64,000 nucleotides of DNA from assembly GCA_035196065.1 (NCBI GenBank), contig CP136575.1, forward strand, positions 525,001 to 589,000. Reading direction: 5' to 3'. The notes beneath the pieces are model-generated. The model was not told where the DNA came from. It saw only the letters and a list, made by a program, of their open reading frames with translations, and made no database searches. A program made the position numbers and the translations under genes. This document shows positions 8,422-16,104 of this stretch, piece after piece (the stretch's first letter is position 1; each line of letters opens with the position of its first letter). Origin of the DNA: Sphingobium sp. (GTDB lineage Bacteria; Pseudomonadota; Alphaproteobacteria; Sphingomonadales; Sphingomonadaceae).

Positions 8422-8440
8422 TTAAAAGCTGATTAACCAT
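8422..8440. promoter_or_regulatory. Candidate CtrA box TTAA-N7-TTAACCAT
   Basis: TTAAAAGCTGATTAACCAT matches the full two-part CtrA consensus (TTAA, seven bases, TTAAC) and ends in the TTAACCAT octamer. It lies about 80-100 bases before the start of the Tat oxidase gene on the opposite strand, a plausible operator position. Binding by CtrA itself is inferred from the motif only. Confidence 0.5.
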
Positions 8441-8451
8441 TGAATATAGCC

Positions 8452-8500
8452 ATTTTGGCAGATTAATATTTCAAATTTGAACTATATATTCTGCCAAAAT
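8452..8500. repeat. Near-concentric dyad: 10-bp arms around a 12-bp palindrome
   Basis: ATTTTGGCAG (8452-8461) and CTGCCAAAAT (8491-8500) are perfect inverted arms. The palindrome TTCAAATTTGAA (8470-8481) sits almost at their centre, half a base off. The outer arms contain TTGGCAG, and the spacer is AT-only apart from the palindrome. The layout looks like an operator for a dimeric or tetrameric regulator. A terminator is less likely because no T-tract follows either arm. Confidence 0.5.
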
Positions 8501-8530
8501 AGCAAGTGTGTTGTATAAATTGGTCAATTT

Positions 8531-8564
8531 GTTAACCATATTATATTATGTGTTAACCATATTA
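8531..8564. repeat. Direct repeat GTTAACCATATTA x2, 21-base period
   Basis: The 13-mer occurs at 8531-8543 and 8552-8564, so the two TTAACCAT boxes (8532-8539, 8553-8560) lie on the same face of the helix two turns apart. With the site at 8422-8440 this makes three candidate CtrA-type boxes in one spacer. Confidence 0.5.
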
Positions 8565-8645
8565 TTCTTTATTTTGTTCTTTATATGAAAAAATAGGGCA
8601 AAACATCGATGAATATGATCGGTTTTACATATAATCAAAATGAAA

Positions 8646-9263
8646 CTATTTGACGAGTGACTCGAGCTTTTGCTGGAACTCGGCCTCGTCGGCATCGAAG
8701 CCAATTTCGCCTGCACGCTTGCCCTCGCGATCAACCAGAAACAGCGATGCGGTATGGTCGATCGTATAATCCGTCTCGGAATAGCGGACGGTTTCATAGA
8801 ACACGTCAAACTGCTTGGCCGCGCCGGCGATATCGGCAGCGCTGCCCGTCAAACCTGTGACGGGGATCGGAAAGGAACCGAAATAGCTTTTCAGCGCGTC
8901 GGGCGTGTCACGTTCAGGATCGAGCGACACAAACAGGATTTGCAGGTCGTTAAACGGCGCGCCAATCCGTTCGCGCATGATCGACAGCTTTTGCATCGTC
9001 ATCGGGCAGACATCGGGGCACTGGGTGAAACCGAAGAATACTGCAACCGGCTTACCTTTAAGCGAGGCAAGATCGAATGGCTCGCCGTCTGCATCGGTCA
9101 GCTTGAGTTTGACCGGCGCGCCCAGCGAAGGATCAGCCGCAGATTTTTCCGCAATGGCCGCATTTTTTTCATGCGCCGCATAATAAAGATAGGCGCCGCC
9201 TGAAATTGCGGAGACGGCAAGGCCTGCAATAATGAATTGGGTTGCGCGTTCAGTGATTCGCAT
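8646..9263 (-). CDS. SCO1/SenC-family copper chaperone (membrane-anchored)
   Basis: A 205-residue Sco protein: N-terminal anchor (ATQFIIAGLAVSAISGGAYL), then a thioredoxin-like domain with GFTQCPDVCPMTM (CxxxCP) and the third copper ligand in TIDHTASLF. Normal length for the family. I chose the ATG at 9263 because GAAGGGAGCGACCC lies directly before it; an upstream extension to 9341 would lie inside the PCuAC gene. It overlaps the end of PCuAC by 14 bases, the classic pairing of copper chaperones. Here the pair follows gspD rather than cytochrome oxidase genes, pointing to copper loading of the exported oxidase. Confidence 0.93.
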   Translation of the reverse strand: MRITERATQFIIAGLAVSAISGGAYLYYAAHEKNAAIAEKSAADPSLGAPVKLKLTDADGEPFDLASLKGKPVAVFFGFTQCPDVCPMTMQKLSIMRERIGAPFNDLQILFVSLDPERDTPDALKSYFGSFPIPVTGLTGSAADIAGAAKQFDVFYETVRYSETDYTIDHTASLFLVDREGKRAGEIGFDADEAEFQQKLESLVK

Positions 9264-9738
9264 GGGTCGCTCCCTTCGATGCGGTTTTTGCGGATGCAGC
9301 GGTAACGGGCACCGCAACATCCAGAGTGGTGCCGCCTGCAAAGCGCAAACGGACGGTGATCTTGTCGCCCGCCTTCAAAGGCTGCTTCAAACCCATGAGC
9401 ATGAGATGGTGGCCGCGCGGTGCCAGTTTCAGTTCGCCCCGGGCGGGCACGGCCAGCCGATCGACGCGGCGCATGCGCGCAATGCCGTCTTTCAGTTCGG
9501 TACTGTGTATCTGCACCTCGGCGGCGACGCTGGATGACGCACCGATCAATGTTTCGGGCGTCTTGCCCAGATTGCGCAGCGAGATATAGGCCGCGGCCAC
9601 TTTCTGACCTGGCCCAGCCGGGGTTGCCCATGCTGTGCCGGGCTGCACCGCTGTCGGGGCCTTGCCAACGGCGATCTGCGAGACAACGGCAAGGCCGCAC
9701 AGCAGCATCGCCCCTGTCGGGGTGATATTCAAACCCAT
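9250..9738 (-). CDS. PCuAC periplasmic copper chaperone
   Basis: A 162-residue exported protein with a hydrophobic N-terminus (MLLCGLAVVSQIAVGKA). The copper motif of PCuAC (H-x-n-M-x-n-H-x-M) is visible: HSTELKDGIARM, then PRGHHLMLMG. The C-terminus ends in a short His-bearing tail (THANH) that could add copper sites. PCuAC binds Cu(I)/Cu(II) in the periplasm and hands it to Sco or directly to a copper enzyme. It lies 11 bases after gspD and overlaps the Sco gene, so copper delivery is part of the type II secretion transcript. Confidence 0.92.
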   Translation of the reverse strand: MGLNITPTGAMLLCGLAVVSQIAVGKAPTAVQPGTAWATPAGPGQKVAAAYISLRNLGKTPETLIGASSSVAAEVQIHSTELKDGIARMRRVDRLAVPARGELKLAPRGHHLMLMGLKQPLKAGDKITVRLRFAGGTTLDVAVPVTAASAKTASKGATHANH

Positions 9739-9749
9739 GATTTTACTCC

Positions 9750-11906
9750 TTATTTTGGATTTTCGAAGCGCGAATAGCTGTGCAGGGGCATCGTTTGCCC
9801 CGGCATCCAGGGCACCAAGGTAAAGGCCTTTTGCCCGCGGCCATTCATCAGTCCGTTGATAGATTTGCCAAATTCGGACGCGATATTCTGCATCGTCCGG
9901 TCTTCGCTGATCACCTTGGGTGTCACGAGGATCAGCAATTCGGTCTTGCGCTTGGTCGCGCTGTCGACGCGGAATGCCCGCCCCAAAAGCGGGATATCTT
10001 TCAACAAGGGCACGCCGCGCTGCCCCATCGAATTGCTGTCCTGGATCATCCCGCCAAGCACCGCCGTCATGCCTTCACGCAACGACAGCCGCGTCGTGAC
10101 CGACCGGTTGCTGATCACCGGGCTACCGATGGCAGAGGTAACGTTGGGCTGCTGGCTCGACACTTCCTGGAAAATTTCAATGTCGATTCGATCATTGCTC
10201 AACACCACCGGGCGGATGTTGAGGATCACGCCCGTCTGGCGATACTGCACCGTCTGCAGGATATCAGTGTCGCCATTTGACTGGATATCCGCCGCGCGTT
10301 GCGATGTGATGATCGGCACATCATTGCCGATCAGTATCTGCGCCTCGCCGCCCGACCTTGCGAGCAGCCGCGGCGTGGAAATGATGTTGAGATTCTGGTT
10401 GGTCGCAATCGCATTCAATGCAGCGGTCACCGAAGTCTGCGAAAAGCCCTTTGCAAAGGTAAGCCCCAGCCCGCCGGCCTCCCGCGCGAGCCCGCCGGTG
10501 GTATTGGCCTGAACCGATCCGTTCGACAATTGCCGATCGAGGAACCATTCCATTCCGAAACGCGTCTCGTCGGTCAATGCCACTTCGGCGATGGTGATTT
10601 CGACCAGCACCTGTTTGGGGGCGACATCCAGTTCCTTCAGCAGGCGCAGCAACGGCGCATATTCGCGCCGGGTACCACGAAAAAGAATGCGGTTTCCGGG
10701 ATTGTCGACAATGATCTTTCCGCCGCTGTCCTCGTTGGCCGGGTTCGCCTGTGGCAGACCGGACCGTTCCATGCCCGACGCCCGTTGGCCGCTTTCGCTG
10801 CGGCGCGCCGAATCTTCGATCCGGCCCTGCGGCGAGGCAATCGTGCTGACATCATCGCCGCCATTCGCACGCCCGACCAGACTGCCCAGTTCGGCGGCCG
10901 TGGTGTTGCGCACCTGATAGACAAAAAAGCCAGCATGATCGCCGCCTGATCCTTCGAGCGAATCGAGCTGTTCAACCCAGTAAAGGACGCGGTTGAACAG
11001 CCGCACATCGTCGGAAAACAGCAACAGGCAATCGGGGCGCGACAGGTGCACAAGGTTGGTGCCCCCAGAGCCTGCGGATCCGATCGAAAAGCCTTCGCTT
11101 GCCAATACCTCGCGCAGTTTTTCCGCCAGCGCGTCCGAACTCCAGAGCATCGGGGCGATTCGGGCAACGCGGGCGCCGGCATATTGTGGCTGGTCAATCC
11201 CGGCGAGTAGCCCGCTGGCAGCGGCCACTGCGGCTTCATCACCCTGCAGCATGACACCATTGGCATCGGGTAGCGATTGCACCGCAACCCCGCTTTGGCC
11301 TTCGACGATATCGGCGACGATGCCAGCTGCAGGGTCTGCAGCGATATTGCCGAGCGCGACGACCTTCGTCACGCCCGTCTTCAATTGCTGGACGCCCGTC
11401 TTCGCCGGTGCCTCGCGGACCAGAACCGCGCCGCCTTGCTGGACAAGCACCAAGCCGTATTGGTTCAGGGCTTTTTCGGCGAGCTGCAAGAATTGCCGCG
11501 ATGACATTTCCTGCGGTCCGCTCATGCTCACAAGATCGCGGCGCTGCGCCACACCGGGGCCCATGATATAGGGTACGCCCAATATCTGCCCAAGGACGGT
11601 TTCGGCAAACTGGCCCAGCGGTTGCGGGGGCAGGCTTGCTGCGACTTTCTTGTCTGGTACCAGCGTCGCCAGATCTGTATCGCTCAACGGCGCATCGTCG
11701 CCCGTCGTCACAGGCGCATCGATCAACACCGTTGTGCGCGGCGCGATATCCTGGATCGGCTGGGGCGGAGGCGATGCGATAGGCGACGACAATGCCTCAT
11801 CCGAAAGCATCAGCGGCTCAACGGAAATGCGCGGCTGAACATCAGCGGAGGACGATGCAATGGCAATCGCCAGAATCGCGGTGCTGGACATGAGCATTTG
11901 CATCAT
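9750..11906 (-). CDS. gspD: Type II secretion secretin GspD
   Basis: A 718-residue outer-membrane secretin. A signal sequence ends near residue 22. An N0 domain follows (FAETVLGQILGVPYIMGPGV), then N1-N3-type repeats (VADIVEGQSGVAVQSLPD; FFVYQVRNTTAAELGSLVG), and the C-terminal secretin domain (VLVEITIAEVALTDETRFG, VPIITSQ, TRLSLREGMTAVLGGMIQ, VPLLKDIPLLGRAF). Length and order are normal for GspD. A Ser/Gly-rich linker separates the N domains from the secretin domain. It forms the outer-membrane pore for folded substrates. Its gene is downstream of the inner-membrane platform genes and immediately precedes the copper chaperones. Confidence 0.96.
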   Translation of the reverse strand: MMQMLMSSTAILAIAIASSSADVQPRISVEPLMLSDEALSSPIASPPPQPIQDIAPRTTVLIDAPVTTGDDAPLSDTDLATLVPDKKVAASLPPQPLGQFAETVLGQILGVPYIMGPGVAQRRDLVSMSGPQEMSSRQFLQLAEKALNQYGLVLVQQGGAVLVREAPAKTGVQQLKTGVTKVVALGNIAADPAAGIVADIVEGQSGVAVQSLPDANGVMLQGDEAAVAAASGLLAGIDQPQYAGARVARIAPMLWSSDALAEKLREVLASEGFSIGSAGSGGTNLVHLSRPDCLLLFSDDVRLFNRVLYWVEQLDSLEGSGGDHAGFFVYQVRNTTAAELGSLVGRANGGDDVSTIASPQGRIEDSARRSESGQRASGMERSGLPQANPANEDSGGKIIVDNPGNRILFRGTRREYAPLLRLLKELDVAPKQVLVEITIAEVALTDETRFGMEWFLDRQLSNGSVQANTTGGLAREAGGLGLTFAKGFSQTSVTAALNAIATNQNLNIISTPRLLARSGGEAQILIGNDVPIITSQRAADIQSNGDTDILQTVQYRQTGVILNIRPVVLSNDRIDIEIFQEVSSQQPNVTSAIGSPVISNRSVTTRLSLREGMTAVLGGMIQDSNSMGQRGVPLLKDIPLLGRAFRVDSATKRKTELLILVTPKVISEDRTMQNIASEFGKSINGLMNGRGQKAFTLVPWMPGQTMPLHSYSRFENPK

Positions 11907-11911
11907 ATTTC

Positions 11912-12616
11912 CTATTTATCAGAGGTGCCGGGACGCGGGATGCGCCGGCGCGGCTGGGAAGAATTTGAAGGAGTGGCGGAACTGGCCGATCGGCTGCCAG
12001 AGGAACTGGCGGCATTCAACGGCGATGGAACATAGGGTGTCGCGGGCGAGGCCGTGCGCAAACCAAACCCCAAAGGAACGGCGACTTTTGCGGACTTGCG
12101 CGCAAGCGTTACCGACCGCGTATCGATGAGCGCTACGCGCCATCCGTCGCGATACAGATCACCCACCTTCAGCGTCCGTCGAATGCCATTGGCGGTGTCG
12201 ATCACAACCAGACTGGCAACCCCGTTGCTACGCTTCACCGCGGCGATGGTTCGTGACAGCTGGCCAGCAATTTCCTCGGCGCTTGGCCCGGGATCGACCT
12301 GGGGTGGCGGCGGGGCAGAGGGTAAGTTGTTTTCGGCCACTGCCGGCATAGCCGGCAGATCGGTAGTCAGCGCCAGGCCATCGACCTGCGCGGGATCATT
12401 AAGCGGCACAACAGCCCAAAGCGTCGGTGGGAGTTTTGACAGCCGTTCGCGGGCCGTCTGCGCTGTCAGATTAGGATCACCAAGTTTGGGAGGCTTTGGA
12501 GCAGAGGCGTTTTGCACGACGTCCGAAGCACCGGTCGGGTCGACAAGCATCCGGCCCGCGGCAAATGCGAGCCCGGCCATCAGCAGACTGCCGGCGATGA
12601 GCAGGGCGCGGTTCAT
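11912..12616 (-). CDS. gspC: Type II secretion inner-membrane protein, GspC-like
   Basis: A 234-residue protein with one N-terminal membrane segment (LLIAGSLLMAGLAFAAG), a periplasmic Pro-rich stretch and a small beta domain (VASLVVIDTANGIRRTLKVGDLYRDGWRVALIDTRSVTLAR). The beta domain has the shape of the GspC homology region, which links the inner-membrane platform to the secretin. The C-terminus is a low-complexity Ser/Pro/Arg tail without an obvious PDZ domain. Placement between gspM and gspD supports the call. Similarity is weak, so a GspN-like role is the alternative. It overlaps gspM by four bases. Confidence 0.7.
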   Translation of the reverse strand: MNRALLIAGSLLMAGLAFAAGRMLVDPTGASDVVQNASAPKPPKLGDPNLTAQTARERLSKLPPTLWAVVPLNDPAQVDGLALTTDLPAMPAVAENNLPSAPPPPQVDPGPSAEEIAGQLSRTIAAVKRSNGVASLVVIDTANGIRRTLKVGDLYRDGWRVALIDTRSVTLARKSAKVAVPLGFGLRTASPATPYVPSPLNAASSSGSRSASSATPSNSSQPRRRIPRPGTSDK

Positions 12617-13203
12617 GTCCCTGCCCCCTGTTTCTTGTGCAGCGCGCGGAACGTCACGCGCATCCGGCGCTTGTCGCCTTCCTGGCGTACTTCAAAACCG
12701 TCGATAAAATAGCCTCGGCCGGAATATTCGACCTGTTCAAGCAAGCGCAGCAGCCCGGCCCAATCAAAGTCGAACTCAACGGTCGTCGTCAGCACGGAAA
12801 ATCGTTGCTTGGCGCTTTTTTCGGCTGACACAGTGTCGGTCGTGTAATTGTCGAGGATGACCGGCGCGGTCAGTCCCGCGCTGCTGGCCAGAGCCAATAC
12901 TTCGCCACGTAGCCTTATCTTGCTGATCGCAGGCGTCGCATCGACGATCGCCGATTGCGCGAGCAGTTTTTTCTGCGCTGCGATTTCGACCCGCCACTGG
13001 TTGTTCGACAGCAGTTTGAATTGCGTTCGCGTTTCGGCCAATCGTTGCTGCGCGGCGGCATTGTCCGCATCGGCATTTTGCCGGGTATCAAAGGCAATAT
13101 AAAGCCAAGCGGCAATAGCGATGCCGAGCAGAAGCTGCAGCAGACGTTTTTCCCGATCATCGGGACGCCAATCCAGAAGGGCGGTCAGCCGGTTGGCAAT
13201 CAT
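12613..13203 (-). CDS. gspM: Type II secretion protein GspM
   Basis: A 196-residue bitopic protein: a short cytoplasmic N-terminus (WRPDDREKRLLQ), one membrane helix (LLLGIAIAAWLYIAF), a coiled-coil-like segment (about 45-75) and a ferredoxin-like periplasmic domain (FDFDWAGLLRLLEQVEY, GYFIDGFEVRQEG). This is the GspM layout, which pairs with GspL. The gene overlaps gspL and gspC by four bases at each end, so the platform genes are co-translated. Confidence 0.85.
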   Translation of the reverse strand: MIANRLTALLDWRPDDREKRLLQLLLGIAIAAWLYIAFDTRQNADADNAAAQQRLAETRTQFKLLSNNQWRVEIAAQKKLLAQSAIVDATPAISKIRLRGEVLALASSAGLTAPVILDNYTTDTVSAEKSAKQRFSVLTTTVEFDFDWAGLLRLLEQVEYSGRGYFIDGFEVRQEGDKRRMRVTFRALHKKQGAGT

Positions 13204-14276
13204 GGCCCCACCTCTGCCGAAAGGATCATTTCGCCATCGCTTTCGCCGTCCTGCGCGGCAACATGAACAAAGCCGGGAAGCGCCTCGATCTGCGCAGCGA
13301 CGGTGCGCAGCCGATCGACATCGCCGCCGGTTTGAACTGCAAGGCGCAATTGTTCGCGATCAAGCTGCATCGACGATAGCGACAAATTTGCATTGGCAAC
13401 CTGCGCAAGGATCGTTGCAAGATCGGTGGCCGCGGTGGTTTGCCCTAATGCGCGCTGCGCAGCGTTTAACTCCTGCAGATCGGAACGGATTTGGGAGAAT
13501 AGCTCATAACGGGCGACAAACCTCTCCAGCCGGGCGGCCTCAGCCTCGCTGCGCGCGGCAGTTTCAGCCAATGTTGCCGCCTCGCCCTGCCACCATCCAC
13601 CAAGGACCGACGCAAGCAGCAGCGCGGCAAGCAGGCCTTTTTCTGCAGCACCCATCGGGCGTCGCAGCACCGTTCCGCCACGTACCCGGGCTGTTAATTG
13701 CGACCGTTCAATATGGAATGCCGGCGGCAATGGGATGGCAACGTCCCCGTCCGGATCTGCCAGCGCGACAACATCCTGCCATTCCGCCGCGCCAAAGGCT
13801 GAACGCCGCCAGGTAGAGGCGATAACCATTTGTCGGCGAACCAGCCGGGCCTCATATCCATTTTCGAGATAGATATGATGCCAGCCATCGGGCAGGCTGG
13901 CGCATAGGCTTTCGGGAAGATCGCGGCTGGGTGCATTTGGCGAACCGCCTTGCGGACCGTCATTAAGGCTGGCCCATGCGGCAGCATCCCACCACCAGAT
14001 TCCGACGCCGTCGCGGCCGCGGATGACGATCGAACCGGCATCGACAAAGGGGGCCTTATGTTCTGCGCGGAGCAGACAGGCGGCCTCAAACTGTTGTCGG
14101 CGCAGCCCGGTGGGGCGCTCGAAATATTCAAAGCGGCAGAGATTTCGGGGAATGATTGCAGGCGTAGCCCAGCGTCCGGTGGGCGAATCCGCCCCCGAAC
14201 CTAAGGCTTTACCGTTCGGGAAGCGGCTGAGCAGCTTCCTCCACAAACGGAAAGCAGTGGGACTGATGTCCAGCAT
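13200..14276 (-). CDS. gspL: Type II secretion protein GspL
   Basis: A 358-residue protein with a cytoplasmic actin-like N-terminal half (about 1-210), a membrane helix near 225-240 (GLLAALLLASVLGGWW), a coiled coil (LAETAARSEAEAARLERFVARYELF) and a C-terminal ferredoxin-like domain (LQLAVQTGGDVDRLRTVAAQIEAL-type, about 310-350). GspL anchors the ATPase GspE to the inner membrane and binds GspM. Its 5' end overlaps gspK by 68 bases, more than usual, so the real start may be a little downstream. Confidence 0.85.
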   Translation of the reverse strand: MLDISPTAFRLWRKLLSRFPNGKALGSGADSPTGRWATPAIIPRNLCRFEYFERPTGLRRQQFEAACLLRAEHKAPFVDAGSIVIRGRDGVGIWWWDAAAWASLNDGPQGGSPNAPSRDLPESLCASLPDGWHHIYLENGYEARLVRRQMVIASTWRRSAFGAAEWQDVVALADPDGDVAIPLPPAFHIERSQLTARVRGGTVLRRPMGAAEKGLLAALLLASVLGGWWQGEAATLAETAARSEAEAARLERFVARYELFSQIRSDLQELNAAQRALGQTTAATDLATILAQVANANLSLSSMQLDREQLRLAVQTGGDVDRLRTVAAQIEALPGFVHVAAQDGESDGEMILSAEVGP

Positions 14277-15183
14277 CGACTATCGGGCCTTTTGCAACAA
14301 AAGAACGAGCCAGATCGTTAGGACCCAGCTCCAGCGTCGATTGATAGAAGTAAAAAGGTAAAGTCCCGGTTAACCCACGACGATTTATAGATATGCTTAT
14401 CCTGATATTTTGGGATATCGACTTCCGCTCTACGACCGGATACTGAATAATACTTCCATTTTGATTATATTTAATACTCAATTTGGTTGTATTATCATTT
14501 CTATTGCGAGCATTCAGGATTTGTCGAACACTATGTTCGCTGCCGGTTAGGGCAAAAAGCACTGATGGCGGCGCAGTCGGCAAGTAAAGGCCGGGCTTTT
14601 CAAGGCGCCGCCACGCTGTTGCGGCCTCCAGCTTTCGGCGCTCATCGCCGCGCACATGGTTACTCCAGTGAAGGCCGGACGCGCGGTCGCGGGCAGCCAA
14701 GATGCCGGAGACGATATTCTGTGCTTTCGGACCGGTAATACCGCAGGCCGACATCAGACCCGACAGCATGGCCCGGCTGGATTCATGCAAATTTATCAGC
14801 CCGCCTTCATCCTGCAAGCGCACGACAGCTTCGGTCGAGTCATCAATCTGGATGGTATAGGGGCGCCCATCGAACAGGATGGTGCGCCGCATTGCCGGCA
14901 ATTCACCGCTAATCAGGCTGCCATCAAGTGCAAGGCGCGGCCCGCCAAATTCAAGACCGTTGCGGCCCACCGGCTCGGTCAGCAGCAAAAAGGCAACCTG
15001 GCTTTGCGCGGTTACCGCCACCCGTTCGACATCGAGTTGGGCACGGGCCTGGCGAAGCTCACGCCCCAGCCGGTCACTGGCCGGAAGCGACATGACGAGC
15101 CCCAGCGCGAGCAGCGCGACGGCAAGCGCCGCCATCGGGGCTGCAAATCCGTCGTTGGAATTTCCGGTCACGGTGCAATCCAT
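14209..15183 (-). CDS. gspK: Type II secretion minor pseudopilin GspK
   Basis: A 324-residue protein. The N-terminus (GFAAPMAALAVALLALGLVMS) is a pseudopilin-type hydrophobic helix after a glycine. The large globular part has GLINLHESSRAMLSGLMSACGI, the helix-hairpin-helix-like feature of GspK (DxxxLINLN in others). GspK caps the pseudopilus tip. The last about 110 residues are unusually rich in N, I and S and come from a clearly AT-richer stretch (about 14350-14510), which may mark a locally different origin. It overlaps gspJ by 16 bases. Confidence 0.88.
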   Translation of the reverse strand: MDCTVTGNSNDGFAAPMAALAVALLALGLVMSLPASDRLGRELRQARAQLDVERVAVTAQSQVAFLLLTEPVGRNGLEFGGPRLALDGSLISGELPAMRRTILFDGRPYTIQIDDSTEAVVRLQDEGGLINLHESSRAMLSGLMSACGITGPKAQNIVSGILAARDRASGLHWSNHVRGDERRKLEAATAWRRLEKPGLYLPTAPPSVLFALTGSEHSVRQILNARNRNDNTTKLSIKYNQNGSIIQYPVVERKSISQNIRISISINRRGLTGTLPFYFYQSTLELGPNDLARSFVAKGPIVDAGHQSHCFPFVEEAAQPLPER

Positions 15184-15602
15184 ACGCGCGATTGCCCGCC
15201 TTGCTGCAGGGTGAAGCGGACCATGTCACTGTCGGCGTCATTGCTAGTGCCGCGCCAGATTGAGCCGTCGTTGCTGTAGGAGAAGCTGGCGCGCCCCGCT
15301 TCCCAACGCAGGATAGTCTGCGCTTTGCCGGCGCGTTGCAGCACAAGTGCATCAGGAAGAATGCGCAGCGCGCCGAGTTCACGCGCGCTCGCAAGCCCGG
15401 TCGCCCGGGCGGCCTCGGTTGCAAATATGCGGCGCGCCTGCAACTTTTCGACCGCCGCTTCGCCACGCGACATGAAGCGGCGGCTTTGCAAGCTATCGGC
15501 CGTTAACAAATCGACGATCAGTGCCAGCAGTGCCGCAGTCACAGCCAGGCCGATCAAAACCTCGATAAGCGTAAAGCCTTGCTCGCTATTGCGCACCGGC
15601 AT
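15168..15602 (-). CDS. gspJ: Type II secretion minor pseudopilin (GspJ-like)
   Basis: A 144-residue prepilin-like protein, MPVRNSEQG then FTLIEVLIGLAVTAALLALIV, with the peptidase cleavage site G|FTLIE. I chose ATG 15602, which places the cleavage site at residue 9-10. A longer open frame upstream is antisense-like sequence inside gspG. The globular part is short for GspJ, and the exact minor pseudopilin class is uncertain. Position between gspG and gspK favours J. Confidence 0.8.
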   Translation of the reverse strand: MPVRNSEQGFTLIEVLIGLAVTAALLALIVDLLTADSLQSRRFMSRGEAAVEKLQARRIFATEAARATGLASARELGALRILPDALVLQRAGKAQTILRWEAGRASFSYSNDGSIWRGTSNDADSDMVRFTLQQGGQSRVWIAP

Positions 15603-16035
15603 CGGTTTCGCCCACAAATATGTCGCGCGCGGTACCATTGCCACCCGCCGATCCGTCGCTGCCCAGCGTGCCGATAACAGGCCGACCATCGGGCGTTTGC
15701 GGTTCGCGATAGATGAACGGGCGCCCCCAGGGATCCTTCGGCACATCGGCCGCGAGATAAGGCCCCTGCCAGCTTTCCGCGACATCGGCGGCCGGACGCT
15801 GCAAAAGCGAAAGCCCCTCTGCATTGCTCGGATAGCGATCAATATCGAGCCGCATCGACATCAGAGCCGATTCCAGAGAGCGCAGTTGTGCACGCGCAGT
15901 AACGACTTTGGATTTATCGAATTGTTCCATTAAACGAGGGGCAACTAGAGCCATAATGAGACCAATTATAGCCAAAACGATTATTAATTCCACCAAAGTG
16001 AAACCGTTTTCTAGATTTGAGCGAGTATTTTTCAT
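15586..16035 (-). CDS. gspG: Type II secretion major pseudopilin GspG
   Basis: A 149-residue major pseudopilin starting MKNTRSNLENG, with cleavage before FTLVELIIVLAIIGLIMALV. The globular domain shows the GspG pattern: ALMSMRLDIDRYPSNAEGL, then GPYLAADVPKDPWGRPFIYR, and a GSDGSAGGNGTARDI stretch typical of the calcium-binding C-terminus. It is the first gene of the leftward secretion operon. ATG at 16035 is preferred; an in-frame ATG at 16059 would add eight residues. The spacer to divergent gspE is 69 bases. Confidence 0.93.
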   Translation of the reverse strand: MKNTRSNLENGFTLVELIIVLAIIGLIMALVAPRLMEQFDKSKVVTARAQLRSLESALMSMRLDIDRYPSNAEGLSLLQRPAADVAESWQGPYLAADVPKDPWGRPFIYREPQTPDGRPVIGTLGSDGSAGGNGTARDIFVGETDAGAQ

Positions 16036-16104
16036 ATTTGTTCTACCGAATGTTAGCATTCATTGGGCTAAGCCATAAGCCTTAACACCTCAAGGTTTTG
16101 TCCT
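16036..16104. promoter_or_regulatory. Divergent gspG / gspE spacer
   Basis: A 69-base spacer must hold promoters for both secretion operons. It contains a tandem TAAGCCA / TAAGCCT at 16069-16082. No -35/-10 pair stands out. Confidence 0.35.

Larger units (their letters stand above)
8342..8645. other. AT-rich regulatory spacer upstream of the oxidase operon
   Basis: 304 bases with no supported gene lie between the Sco gene (ending at 8646) and the Tat-oxidase gene (starting at 8341). It is far more AT-rich than its surroundings and holds three TTAACCAT boxes, a 49-base near-perfect dyad, and a 13-base direct repeat. It should carry the promoter of the leftward oxidase operon and may separate it from the type II secretion transcript. 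Confidence 0.7.
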
